Under the pieces are notes generated by a model, which saw only the letters and a program-made list of their open reading frames with translations, made no database searches and was not told where the DNA came from. A stretch of 64,000 nucleotides of DNA from Paenibacillus sp. FSL H8-0332 (GTDB lineage Bacteria; Bacillota; Bacilli; Paenibacillales; Paenibacillaceae): the NCBI RefSeq assembly GCF_037963835.1, contig NZ_CP150145.1, positions 3,348,001 to 3,412,000 on the forward strand, read 5' to 3'. The position numbers and the translations under genes are program-made. Shown one piece after another: positions 8,796 to 17,018 of this stretch (the stretch's first letter is position 1; the number at the start of each line of letters is the position of its first letter).

Positions 8796-9251
8796 TTGAA
8801 CACAGTCAACGATTGGTCCGGCATCTCCTTCAATAGCCGTGATCCTGTTTATTCTCAAGTCGTTCGCCTTTTCAAAGAGAAGATCGTAACCGGCGTTATT
8901 CAGTCCGGGCAAACCATACCGTCCAGAAGAGAGCTGGCAGCACTGTTAAAGATCAACCCGAATACGGCTCAGCGGGCCTATAAAGAAATGGAGGATCAGC
9001 GATTGATTATAACTGAGGGGAACTCCCCAAGCCGCGTCACTCTGGAACTGGATGTATTAAGGCAAATCCGTGCGGAGCTGCTCGGTACAGCCGTTGAGGC
9101 CTTCGTGGCTTCCATTCGCAACATCGATGTTCCTCTTGACGAGCTGTTGAATGTAGTTCAACAGAAATATACCGAGGCACAAACAGAAATCAGCCAGAAT
9201 CCCCCGGGAGACTCCGTTGATGATGGAAGAGGAGGAACGAATCTTGATTGA
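8796..9251 (+). CDS. GntR family regulator, YtrA type
   Basis: Short (about 151 residues) regulator with an N-terminal winged helix (GVIQSGQTIPSRRELAALLKINPNTAQRAYKEME) and only a small C-terminal helical tail, typical of the YtrA subfamily that controls adjacent ABC transporters. TTG at 8796 is the likely start, 8 bases after AAGGGG; an in-frame GTG at 8787 overlaps that site. The stop overlaps the ABC ATPase start by 8 bases. The dyad in its own promoter points to autoregulation of the whole operon, released by an unknown signal such as cell-wall stress. Confidence 0.85.
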   Translation: MNTVNDWSGISFNSRDPVYSQVVRLFKEKIVTGVIQSGQTIPSRRELAALLKINPNTAQRAYKEMEDQRLIITEGNSPSRVTLELDVLRQIRAELLGTAVEAFVASIRNIDVPLDELLNVVQQKYTEAQTEISQNPPGDSVDDGRGGTNLD

Positions 9252-9933
9252 ACTTATGCATGTTAGCCAACGATACAGAACCAGGGAGGTCCTTAAGGAT
9301 GTCACATTCACTGCCGAGAAGGGACAGATCACTTGTCTGATCGGAGTTAATGGAGCAGGTAAATCCACTGTACTCAAAACGGTAATGGGACTTACACCGA
9401 TTCAGGGGGGAAGCATTCAGATTGATGGCAAGCCGATTAGCCCGAATACTTATGAACAGATATCCTATATCCCGGACCATTTGGCTATTCCAGCTTCCAT
9501 GAAGCTCTCTGATGCACTTCAGTTCATGGAAGACTTCTATAACAGCTGGAACAGGGGGAGGGCAGACGAACTTATGCGTTTCTTCGATCTTGATGGCAAG
9601 GAACGGGCGGGGCGCTTGTCGAAGGGGAATGCCGCGAAGTTCAATCTGGTGCTCGGCTTGGCTCAGAATTCCGATTATGTGATTATGGACGAGCCCTTTG
9701 CCGGGATTGACTTGTTCATCCGGGAGAGGATCGCAGAGGTGTTCTCCAGTGAGCTGGTCGGCAACCGCGGTGTACTCCTGACGACACACGAAGTAAGAGA
9801 GATTGAGCATCTGATCGACAAAGCCGTGTTACTGCGTGATGGAACTGTAGCCCGTAGTATTGAATGCGAACAAGTCCGAATGGAGGAGAACAAATCTGTC
9901 GTTGATATCATGAAGGAGGTGCTTCTCCCTTGA
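9244..9933 (+). CDS. ABC transporter ATP-binding protein
   Basis: ATPase subunit with Walker A GVNGAGKST, a degenerate signature RLSKGNAAKF, Walker B YVIMDEPFAGID and an H-loop (LTTHEV). About 229 residues, the usual size for the CcmA/YtrB-like class. Start TTG at 9244 lies 7 bases after GGAGGA and overlaps the regulator stop. Pairs with the following membrane protein, as in ytrABC-like operons. Confidence 0.9.
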   Translation: MIELMHVSQRYRTREVLKDVTFTAEKGQITCLIGVNGAGKSTVLKTVMGLTPIQGGSIQIDGKPISPNTYEQISYIPDHLAIPASMKLSDALQFMEDFYNSWNRGRADELMRFFDLDGKERAGRLSKGNAAKFNLVLGLAQNSDYVIMDEPFAGIDLFIRERIAEVFSSELVGNRGVLLTTHEVREIEHLIDKAVLLRDGTVARSIECEQVRMEENKSVVDIMKEVLLP

Positions 9934-10739
9934 ATCGATATCTTAAGCTTGTCCATCTGGAAGTTCACCGCTTCAGGTATGCTATCTTCAGCCTGATGTT
10001 CCTGACGGCTACTATTCAAATGATCGGACTGGTGCACACTACCCGGCTAAGAGTTGCGGGGCGGAGAGAGGCAGCCCTCCTGGGAGATCATCCGCGTAAC
10101 TTTTCATTTGCCGATATCATCGGAGATTCGCAGTTCTTGTTCACGATACCTATTTTGATCAGCATTATCGTATTGGGGTTGTATATCTTTGGGATTTGGT
10201 ACCGTGACTGGACTGGCAGAGATAAGTTTGCCTACCGGTTATTCACCCTTCCGGCGGCAAGGCGCCACGTATACATGGCCAAAGCCACTGCAATCTTCAT
10301 ATTCGTACTTGTTATGGTTTCATTCCAATTGTTGCTGCTGCTGCTCGAACGCCAGTTATTCGACTGGATGGTTCCCTCCGAATATCGGATGCCCTCACTG
10401 CTGGCGGAAGCGGTCGCTTCTAACCTGGTGTTTGTGCAATACTTGCTGCCGCCAGACGGATTAATGTTTGCCGTCTATTACGGAACCGGGATTCTGGCTG
10501 TCTTTGTGATCTTTACGGCAATATTGCTTGAGCGAAGCTACCATCTGGCCGGTATGATCTATGCAATCTTGTATGTTGCTTCATGCGCGGCGGTAATCGG
10601 ATTCGCATTCTCCCTACATCCATATGTGTATTTCTATCCCCGGGAGATAATAATCATCCGTTTGTGCATTTATATTGTTGTCATGAGCCTTACACTCACA
10701 CTTGGCTTCAGGCTCGTCTCGAAGAAGATCACCGTTTAG
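9930..10739 (+). CDS. ABC transporter membrane subunit (ABC-2 like)
   Basis: Hydrophobic protein of 269 residues with about six predicted helices (for example around residues 15-35, 75-95, 115-135, 185-205, 210-230, 240-260). TTG start at 9930 overlaps the ATPase stop and sits 9 bases after AAGGAGGT. No family motif is visible beyond position and hydropathy; it is the partner of the upstream ATPase, as YtrC/YtrD are in B. subtilis. Confidence 0.75.
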   Translation: MNRYLKLVHLEVHRFRYAIFSLMFLTATIQMIGLVHTTRLRVAGRREAALLGDHPRNFSFADIIGDSQFLFTIPILISIIVLGLYIFGIWYRDWTGRDKFAYRLFTLPAARRHVYMAKATAIFIFVLVMVSFQLLLLLLERQLFDWMVPSEYRMPSLLAEAVASNLVFVQYLLPPDGLMFAVYYGTGILAVFVIFTAILLERSYHLAGMIYAILYVASCAAVIGFAFSLHPYVYFYPREIIIIRLCIYIVVMSLTLTLGFRLVSKKITV

Positions 10740-10753
10740 GGAGTGAATGACTA

Positions 10754-12016
10754 GTGAAACGTTACACGATTACGGGCGCGCTTATTCTGTTAATAATGGC
10801 TTCGCTTGGAACTTATTATGCTTATGGGGCAGAGTTGCGCCTGCCGGAATATCAGCTGCAGACACTGGAGGGGGATTCGGCCGAAGCGGCCCCTTTGACT
10901 CTGTTTGGGAGCTATGTGGGCGGGAAAGGCTCTTATGTCATTGAAGTGTCCGCAGCGGGCAGCAAGAGAAATGAGCAAACATTCAAGGATCAATGGATGA
11001 CAAGCAAAGGACCTTCAGATGCGCAGGCTTATTCCGGGTTCAATGCGCTGTATGAGGAGCATTCAGAATTTATGAGAGGGAAGAAGGGGACAAGCGGCTA
11101 TTACCGGGATCAAGACGCACTCGTTTTTGCCAAGTCGGCTTCTATCGGTTCAACAAACTTGAATCAGGAGGGCAAGATTCGCTGGAGCATCGATGTGCTG
11201 GATCTGGCCACGCGAAAGCAAGTCCATTATACGGATGAGCAACCCTATTCCGCACAATACGCCAACGTGGAAGACGTACAGAAGGCTGGGCCAGAAATTC
11301 ATGTTCTTACTAACGTTAACAAGGTGAACCAAGATCAGGAGATGATCGATAACGTGTATAATGCTCAGACGGGTTCACCGATCCGCAGTTTCAAACTGCC
11401 CTTAGGCAAACCTTCCGAAAAGGATCGTGAGCTGCAAATACAGATCATCACTGAAGAAAAGCCGACAGTTGCCAACAGCAGGGTGCTGTTTCTGGTGAAA
11501 GAGCGCAGCAAGATCTGGACTGATGGTACACCAGCGGCAACAGACAATACTTCTGTTGTGTTCTCTGAAAGACTTTTTGAATACCAATATGCTTCTGGAG
11601 AAGTGAACGAATTGCCGTTAGCTGCCGAGAGGGAAGAAGAACAAGCGCCGGGGGCTTGGACTCATTATATCCTGGAGGGAAATACTCTCACTACACTTCA
11701 CATATCAGCGGAGGCGGTGACACTCAACCGCTATGACCTGTCAACCAAGACGGCTCACCCCCAAGTGACTATAAATGCGAGCCAACTCGGCAAGGGGAAA
11801 ATCAGTCAAGCCCAGGCGGCGAACGGCCGGGTGTATCTGCTGCTGCAAACCGGTAGCGATGTTACCAGGAATTACAGCATGCCAATTACAGCGGTAGCTG
11901 ACATAACTGACGGCCATATTCTCTACAAAGGTATACCTGCGCTGGTCAAAGCCAATGGGAGACCCGTTAACCAGTTGGATGATGTCAGCTTATTGAATAT
12001 GAGTATTACGCGATAA
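10754..12016 (+). CDS. exported or membrane-anchored protein of unknown function
   Basis: I do not recognise the family. The protein has an N-terminal hydrophobic segment (residues 7-25, ALILLIMASLGTYYAYG) and a polar extracytoplasmic remainder of about 390 residues that looks like a repeat-rich beta structure (alternating hydrophobic strands, YxxG turns). GTG start at 10754 follows GGGAGTGA. It lies 14 bases after the ABC membrane subunit, so it probably belongs to the same operon and may be an accessory or sensor protein of that transporter. Confidence 0.6.
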   Translation: MKRYTITGALILLIMASLGTYYAYGAELRLPEYQLQTLEGDSAEAAPLTLFGSYVGGKGSYVIEVSAAGSKRNEQTFKDQWMTSKGPSDAQAYSGFNALYEEHSEFMRGKKGTSGYYRDQDALVFAKSASIGSTNLNQEGKIRWSIDVLDLATRKQVHYTDEQPYSAQYANVEDVQKAGPEIHVLTNVNKVNQDQEMIDNVYNAQTGSPIRSFKLPLGKPSEKDRELQIQIITEEKPTVANSRVLFLVKERSKIWTDGTPAATDNTSVVFSERLFEYQYASGEVNELPLAAEREEEQAPGAWTHYILEGNTLTTLHISAEAVTLNRYDLSTKTAHPQVTINASQLGKGKISQAQAANGRVYLLLQTGSDVTRNYSMPITAVADITDGHILYKGIPALVKANGRPVNQLDDVSLLNMSITR

Positions 12017-12026
12017 GTATCCCCCT

Positions 12027-12081
12027 GTTCATACTCCGTTCATATTCCCGTCATGAAGAGGACATCTTAAGCAGGTACACT
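12027..12081 (+). promoter_or_regulatory. promoter with 11-bp direct repeats (response-regulator type)
   Basis: GTTCATA occurs at 12027-12033 and 12038-12044, with a weaker CGTCATG at 12049-12055, all 11 bp apart. This is the layout of OmpR/PhoP-family binding sites. A TACACT -10-like box lies at 12076-12081, and no good -35 is present, which fits an activator-dependent promoter. Confidence 0.5.
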
Positions 12082-12128
12082 CTAACTATATCGCTAAGGT
12101 GAATCTACAGATAGAAGGACAGGAGAAG

Positions 12129-13124
12129 ATGGACATGGCAGGAACCGCTGAAATAACTAGACCTGAAAAGGGACGCAAGAAACGGAGATTATGGTTGAAA
12201 ATATTAGGTGGCATCATCGGAGCGCTGGTGCTGTTCATAGGCATCACCTTTATTGTTAATGTTATCAGTACCGGAATAGAGAAGAAGAAGATCGAATCGT
12301 ACGGGCAATACGTCAATGTAGAAGGCAAAAAGATGAATGTGCTTATTCAAGGCAGCGGGGAACAGACCATAGTTCTTCTGCCGGGGCAAGGCACAGCCTC
12401 GCCTGTGCTGGACTTCAAGCTGCTGATAGACCAATTGACGCCTTCCTACAAAGTGGTGGCCATTGAGCCTTTCGGTTACGGCCTAAGCGATGGTACGGAT
12501 AAAGAAAGAACGACAGAGAATATCATCAGTGAAATTCATGAAGCTGTGCAGCAGCTCGGTCTGAAGCGTTACATTCTGATGGGACATTCCATTACGGGAC
12601 TCTACTCCGTGTCTTATGTGAATGCTTATCCGGATGAGGTTCAAGCCTTCGTAGGGATAGACAGCAGTGTACCCAATCAGCCAGGCATGGATGTGAAATT
12701 GCCGCTGAAAGCGATGAAGTTTGCTAAAGATTCAGGTGTGATGCGGCTGCTAACGAAGTTGGGCGGAGATTCGTTTAAATCGCTTGACTATGATGAGCAC
12801 ACCAAAGAACAGATGGGGCTGATCACCAGTGTACACGGCAGTAACTCCACACTGATGAACGAGCTCAGCCACCTTGGCTCCAATTTCAAAAATGGCGAAA
12901 AGCTGAAATACCCGCAGGACCTGCCCGTTCTGCTGTTCGCGCAATCCAATAACGAGCATAACAAGCAGTGGATTCCGCTGCATGAGGAACAGGCGAAGCA
13001 GTCTTCACAGGGGAAATTGATCCCGATGGTAGGCTCCCATTACCTGCATCATACGAAGTACAAAGAAATCGCCGAGGAATTCAAGGAATACATGAAGACT
13101 GTTCAATTGAAGCAAGCGAAGTAA
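12129..13124 (+). CDS. membrane-anchored alpha/beta hydrolase
   Basis: N-terminal cytoplasmic basic segment (KGRKKRR), one membrane helix (residues about 28-52) and an extracytoplasmic alpha/beta hydrolase domain. The oxyanion region LLPGQGTASP and the nucleophile elbow GHSITG are clear; the His is probably in GSHYLHH near the C-terminus. The start is ATG 12129 or 12135, both close behind AAGGACAGGAGAAG. Substrate unknown: lipid or peptide esters are possible. Stands alone between its own promoter and a terminator. Confidence 0.8.
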   Translation: MDMAGTAEITRPEKGRKKRRLWLKILGGIIGALVLFIGITFIVNVISTGIEKKKIESYGQYVNVEGKKMNVLIQGSGEQTIVLLPGQGTASPVLDFKLLIDQLTPSYKVVAIEPFGYGLSDGTDKERTTENIISEIHEAVQQLGLKRYILMGHSITGLYSVSYVNAYPDEVQAFVGIDSSVPNQPGMDVKLPLKAMKFAKDSGVMRLLTKLGGDSFKSLDYDEHTKEQMGLITSVHGSNSTLMNELSHLGSNFKNGEKLKYPQDLPVLLFAQSNNEHNKQWIPLHEEQAKQSSQGKLIPMVGSHYLHHTKYKEIAEEFKEYMKTVQLKQAK

Positions 13125-13149
13125 GGAGAACAAAATAGTCGAATTACAG

Positions 13150-13180
13150 CTGCGGTGCCGAACTTGGCGTCGCAGTTTTT
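13150..13180 (+). terminator. rho-independent terminator after the hydrolase
   Basis: CTGCGGTGCC and GGCGTCGCAG form a 10-bp stem with two G-T pairs and a 6-base loop, followed by five T. Confidence 0.8.
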
Positions 13181-13307
13181 CTGTAAGTTAAGCATGAATA
13201 ATATAATCTTTATAGTTTTGGATCGGGTCCGTATAATAAGGAAGGGAAGGAGAACCTTTCCAACGCATTAAACGCAGTATATTTAAGCTAAATAGGGGGT
13301 TAAACGA

Positions 13308-14552
13308 TTGAATCAGCATGACCAAAGCGCAAATCCACCAAGCCTGTTCCGTAACCGCTTCCTGCAGACGATTCTGTTATCCAGCGTGCTGCTGCAAATC
13401 GGGATCTGGGTGCGTAATTTTGCGATTCTGCTGTATGTTGCGGAGAGGACCAACAATGATCCCTACGCCATTTCGCTGATCAGTGTAGCGGAGTTCGCGC
13501 CAATATTTGTATTTTCCTTCATTGGAGGGACCTTTGCGGACCGGTGGCGTCCGAAGTTGACGATGATCTGGTGCGACTCCCTGTCTGCGGTATCGGTGTT
13601 CGCCGTTCTGCTCAGTATTCACTTCGGTTCCTGGGAATCCGTGTATCTGGTCGCATTCATCTCGGCCATTCTGTCGCAGTTCTCCCAGCCTTCCAGTATG
13701 CGGTTATTCAAGTTCCATGTACCGGAAGAACAATTACAGCAAGGGATGGCGCTCTTCCAATCGCTGATGGCCATCTTCATGGTTCTCGGACCGATGTTAG
13801 GCACTTTCGTATACAGTACCTTCGGCCTTGAGATCTCCATCGCCGTAATGGGCGTTGCTTTTCTGCTGTCGGCGCTCGTGCTTATTCGTCTGCCGGAGGA
13901 TCATATGGAAGCCCGGACGGCTCAGACTAAGGGGCAATTCCGTAAGGACTTCACCGAAGGCTTCCGGTATGTCTGGCAGAGCCAGGTGCTGCGGATGCTC
14001 GGACTTGCGTTTGTATTGGCGGGACTTGCGGTGGGCGCAGCCCAGGCACTGAATCTGTTCATTGTCACCGAGCGCTTGGGCCAAAGTAAGAGCTTCCTGC
14101 AATACATGCTTATGGTCAATGGTGCAGCCATGCTGATCGGGGGAGGAATCGTAGCCGCCTTCGCCAAAAAAGTTCCGCCCCAGCTGCTGCTCGCCATGGG
14201 GATGCTGGCCGGTGCCGTATGTACCACCATTGTCGGGTTCTCGACCAGCATTCCGCTCACGCTGACCATCCAGTTCCTGAACGGGCTAATGTTCCCTTGC
14301 ATTCATATCGGGATCAGTACGATGATTCTGAGATGGTCTAATAGCTCGATTGTCGGCCGGGTCAACGGGGTGCTGAATCCGATGTTCGTCGGGATGATGG
14401 TGGTATCCATGTCGTTCGCCGGTGCGCTGAAGAGCGCCTTGCCGCTCAGTACCATCTATAGCGGCGCTGGACTCCTATTCCTCCTTGGCGCACTCATGAT
14501 GTTGCCGATCATGAAGCATAAGGCGCCGGAGCAGGCACAGGCTGCGCAATAA
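13308..14552 (+). CDS. major facilitator superfamily transporter
   Basis: Twelve-helix MFS protein of 414 residues, closest in style to the MFS_3/enterobactin-exporter-like group (FIGGTFADRWRPK is the loop 2-3 motif). TTG start at 13308 lies 8 bases after AGGGGG. A TATAAT (13232-13237) and a small GGGAAGG/CCTTTCC hairpin (13244-13261) lie in its leader. Substrate unknown; export of a drug or metabolite is likely. It ends 37 bases before the response regulator and may be co-transcribed with it. Confidence 0.85.
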   Translation: MNQHDQSANPPSLFRNRFLQTILLSSVLLQIGIWVRNFAILLYVAERTNNDPYAISLISVAEFAPIFVFSFIGGTFADRWRPKLTMIWCDSLSAVSVFAVLLSIHFGSWESVYLVAFISAILSQFSQPSSMRLFKFHVPEEQLQQGMALFQSLMAIFMVLGPMLGTFVYSTFGLEISIAVMGVAFLLSALVLIRLPEDHMEARTAQTKGQFRKDFTEGFRYVWQSQVLRMLGLAFVLAGLAVGAAQALNLFIVTERLGQSKSFLQYMLMVNGAAMLIGGGIVAAFAKKVPPQLLLAMGMLAGAVCTTIVGFSTSIPLTLTIQFLNGLMFPCIHIGISTMILRWSNSSIVGRVNGVLNPMFVGMMVVSMSFAGALKSALPLSTIYSGAGLLFLLGALMMLPIMKHKAPEQAQAAQ

Positions 14553-14589
14553 ATAAGAAACAGATCGAACAAAATGGAGGCCCTGAAGA

Positions 14590-15276
14590 ATGCCACAAAT
14601 ATTACTGGTTGAGGATGATCAGGCCATTGCCAGAAACCTCATGCTGCTGCTCCGCTCGGAAGGCTTCACAGTCACTCACGCCGCTACGCGGAGTGAGGCT
14701 GTGGCTGTGCTTGGCGGAAATCCCTTTGACCTGGCGCTAATCGATATTGCTTTGCCTGACGGGAACGGCTTTACGGTGTACACGGAGATCAAGGCCACAA
14801 GGGAGGTGCCCGTCATCTTCCTGACGGCCTCCGGGGATGAGGCAAGTGTGGTTACCGGGCTGAACATGGGGGCGGACGACTATATTACCAAGCCGTTTCG
14901 CCCGCGTGAACTGATTGCGCGGATTGGAACGGCGTTGCGGAAGAGCGGACGGACCGGGTCTGCTTTTGACATCGGCGGGCTTCACGTGGATACGGCAAGC
15001 GGTGTTGTAACCCGGCATGGCAAGGAGGTCTACCTCTCAGCTCTGGAATACCGCCTGTTGCTGGTGTTTGTGAACAACCCCGGGAATATTATTACGCGAA
15101 GCAGGCTGCTCGACGAATTATGGGATGCAGCAGGCGAATTTGTTAATGACAACACGCTGACTGTGTATATCAAGCGCTTGCGTGAGAAGATCGAGCGTGA
15201 TCCGGCAAGTCCGCAGATCATTCTGACGGTCCGGGGAACAGGATACCGGCTGGGGTGCAGCGATGCTGCGGAATAA
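14590..15276 (+). CDS. OmpR-family response regulator
   Basis: Receiver domain (residues 1-115; VEDD near the start, phospho-acceptor Asp52 in LIDIALPDG, Lys in YITKPF) and a winged-helix DNA-binding domain (about 125-225, TVYIKRLREKIE). Start ATG lies behind GGAGG. It overlaps its histidine kinase by 14 bases. With the kinase and the downstream ABC/FtsX pair it forms a BceRSAB-like sensing and export module, usually turned on by envelope-active peptides. Confidence 0.9.
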   Translation: MPQILLVEDDQAIARNLMLLLRSEGFTVTHAATRSEAVAVLGGNPFDLALIDIALPDGNGFTVYTEIKATREVPVIFLTASGDEASVVTGLNMGADDYITKPFRPRELIARIGTALRKSGRTGSAFDIGGLHVDTASGVVTRHGKEVYLSALEYRLLLVFVNNPGNIITRSRLLDELWDAAGEFVNDNTLTVYIKRLREKIERDPASPQIILTVRGTGYRLGCSDAAE

Positions 15277-16252
15277 AGAGATCCGGCGGTTCACCCTGCT
15301 CTACACCATCATATCCGCGGCTGCGATTACCATCGGTTTCACCTTACATACGGCAGCGGGACTCCTTGCCACTGGTTGTGCTGTTGCCTTCGGCACAGCA
15401 TTTTTGCTGTTCACCAAGGCCCGGTACAAAAGCATTGCGCGCATCTCCAACCAGGTTGACCAGGTGCTGCATAATGCGGATCATCTGTTCATCGCTGATG
15501 CGGAAGAAGGCGAGTTATCCATCTTACATAGCGAGATTACCAAAATGACGCAGCGCATCCGGGATCAGAACCGCGAGCTAATCAAGGAAAAGGGCCATCT
15601 TGCCGATTCTCTGGCTGACATCGCCCACCAGCTCCGCACCCCGCTTACCTCGGTGAACCTGATTATGACGCTGCTTGCGAATAGTCCTGCGGAAGGGGAG
15701 CGGAAAGCTTTTATACGGGAGACCGAGGAGCTGCTGATGCAGATGGATTGGCTGATTACCTCCCTGCTTAAGTTATCCCGTCTGGATGCGGGCATTGTTG
15801 TATTTCAAAGCGGGCCTATCGCCGTTAACGACCTGCTCCGCACCGCTGTTCGTCCGTTCCTGATCCAGATGGAGCTGCGCAATGTAGATTTAAGGATAGA
15901 TTGCCCCTCAGGAGTAGTAATCCAAGGCGATTCGGCCTGGCTCCCGGAAGCGATCCAGAATATCCTCAAGAATTGCCTGGAAAGCGCAGGGGAGAACGGG
16001 AAGATAGAGCTGATCTGCACAGACAATCCACTGTACACCGAGCTTACGGTGCATGACAACGGCCCGGGCTTCAGCAAGGAAGAAATCCCCCGGCTGTTCG
16101 ACCGGTACTATCGCGGCAGTAACCCTAACCATGCCGGCTACGGAATCGGCCTCGCGCTCTGCAAGCTGATTATTACCCGGCAGGGAGGGAGCATCACCGC
16201 ACACAATCACCCGCAGGGCGGTGCGCTTTTCAGGCTTCGTTTCCCTAAGTGA
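15263..16252 (+). CDS. sensor histidine kinase (small two-helix type)
   Basis: Two closely spaced N-terminal membrane helices (residues 12-30 and 33-50) with almost no extracellular loop, a HAMP-like linker, H-box DIAHQLRTPLTS, N-box QNILKNCLES, G-boxes HDNGPGFS and GYGIGLALC. The minimal sensor suggests that the signal comes through the associated ABC permease, as in Bce-type modules. Overlaps the response regulator gene. Confidence 0.9.
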   Translation: MLRNKEIRRFTLLYTIISAAAITIGFTLHTAAGLLATGCAVAFGTAFLLFTKARYKSIARISNQVDQVLHNADHLFIADAEEGELSILHSEITKMTQRIRDQNRELIKEKGHLADSLADIAHQLRTPLTSVNLIMTLLANSPAEGERKAFIRETEELLMQMDWLITSLLKLSRLDAGIVVFQSGPIAVNDLLRTAVRPFLIQMELRNVDLRIDCPSGVVIQGDSAWLPEAIQNILKNCLESAGENGKIELICTDNPLYTELTVHDNGPGFSKEEIPRLFDRYYRGSNPNHAGYGIGLALCKLIITRQGGSITAHNHPQGGALFRLRFPK

Positions 16253-16260
16253 CGGATCTC

Positions 16261-16302
16261 TCACCTGAAAGTCACAGAGATGTAAGCTTGCGGCTCTATG
16301 AT
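16261..16302 (+). promoter_or_regulatory. candidate response-regulator-dependent promoter of the ABC exporter
   Basis: TCAC is repeated 11 bp apart (16261, 16272), with a weaker TGTAAG about 11 bp further. A TATGAT -10 box (16297-16302) lies inside CTCTATGATAGAG. The repeats cover where a -35 box would be, which fits activation by the upstream OmpR-type regulator. Confidence 0.45.
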
Positions 16303-16334
16303 AGAGACAGATCAGGTGAAGGGAGATTTGCAGC

Positions 16335-17018
16335 ATGGAGTTTTTGAGAATTGACAAGCTGAGCAAGGTCTACGGGAAGGGAGATAACCGGGTTACGGCG
16401 CTGGACGAGGTGTCGCTGACAATTGAGAAGGGGGAGTTCACGGCAATCATCGGCTCCTCCGGCTCCGGCAAATCCACCTTGCTTCACATCATCGGCGGTG
16501 TCGATGTGCCGACAAGCGGCAACGTCTATTTGGACGGACAGGATGTGTATGCCCAGAGCAATGACAAGCTGGCGATCTTCCGCAGGCGGCAGGTCGGGCT
16601 GATCTACCAGTTCCACAATCTGATTCCCACGCTGGATGTGGTGGAGAATATCACCTTGCCGATTCTGATGGACAAACGCAAGGTCAACGAGGAGCGGCTG
16701 AACGATTTGCTTGAGCTGCTGGGGCTGACGGACCGGAGAACGCATCTGCCGAATCAGCTCTCGGGCGGACAGCAGCAGCGGGTATCCATCGGACGCGCGC
16801 TGATGAATGCCCCGGCGGTCATGCTGGCGGATGAACCCACGGGCAGTCTGGATAGCCGGAATGGACATGAGATTATTAATCTGCTGAAATTAAGTAATCA
16901 GAAGTATAGACAGACCCTGCTTATCGTTACGCATGACGAGAATATTGCCCTCCAGGCAGACCGGATTATCGGCATCTCAGACGGCAGGGTTGTGCGGGAC
17001 GAACGGGTACGGCCATGA
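16335..17018 (+). CDS. ABC transporter ATP-binding protein (LolD/MacB/BceA type)
   Basis: Walker [11 protein letters not shown]-loop [10 protein letters not shown], signature [15 protein letters not shown], Walker [14 protein letters not shown]-loop VTHDEN. Belongs to the family that works with FtsX-domain permeases. Overlaps the permease gene by 4 bases (ATGA). Part of the two-component-controlled exporter. Confidence 0.92.
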   Translation: MEFLRIDKLSKVYGKGDNRVTALDEVSLTIEKGEFTAIIGSSGSGKSTLLHIIGGVDVPTSGNVYLDGQDVYAQSNDKLAIFRRRQVGLIYQFHNLIPTLDVVENITLPILMDKRKVNEERLNDLLELLGLTDRRTHLPNQLSGGQQQRVSIGRALMNAPAVMLADEPTGSLDSRNGHEIINLLKLSNQKYRQTLLIVTHDENIALQADRIIGISDGRVVRDERVRP

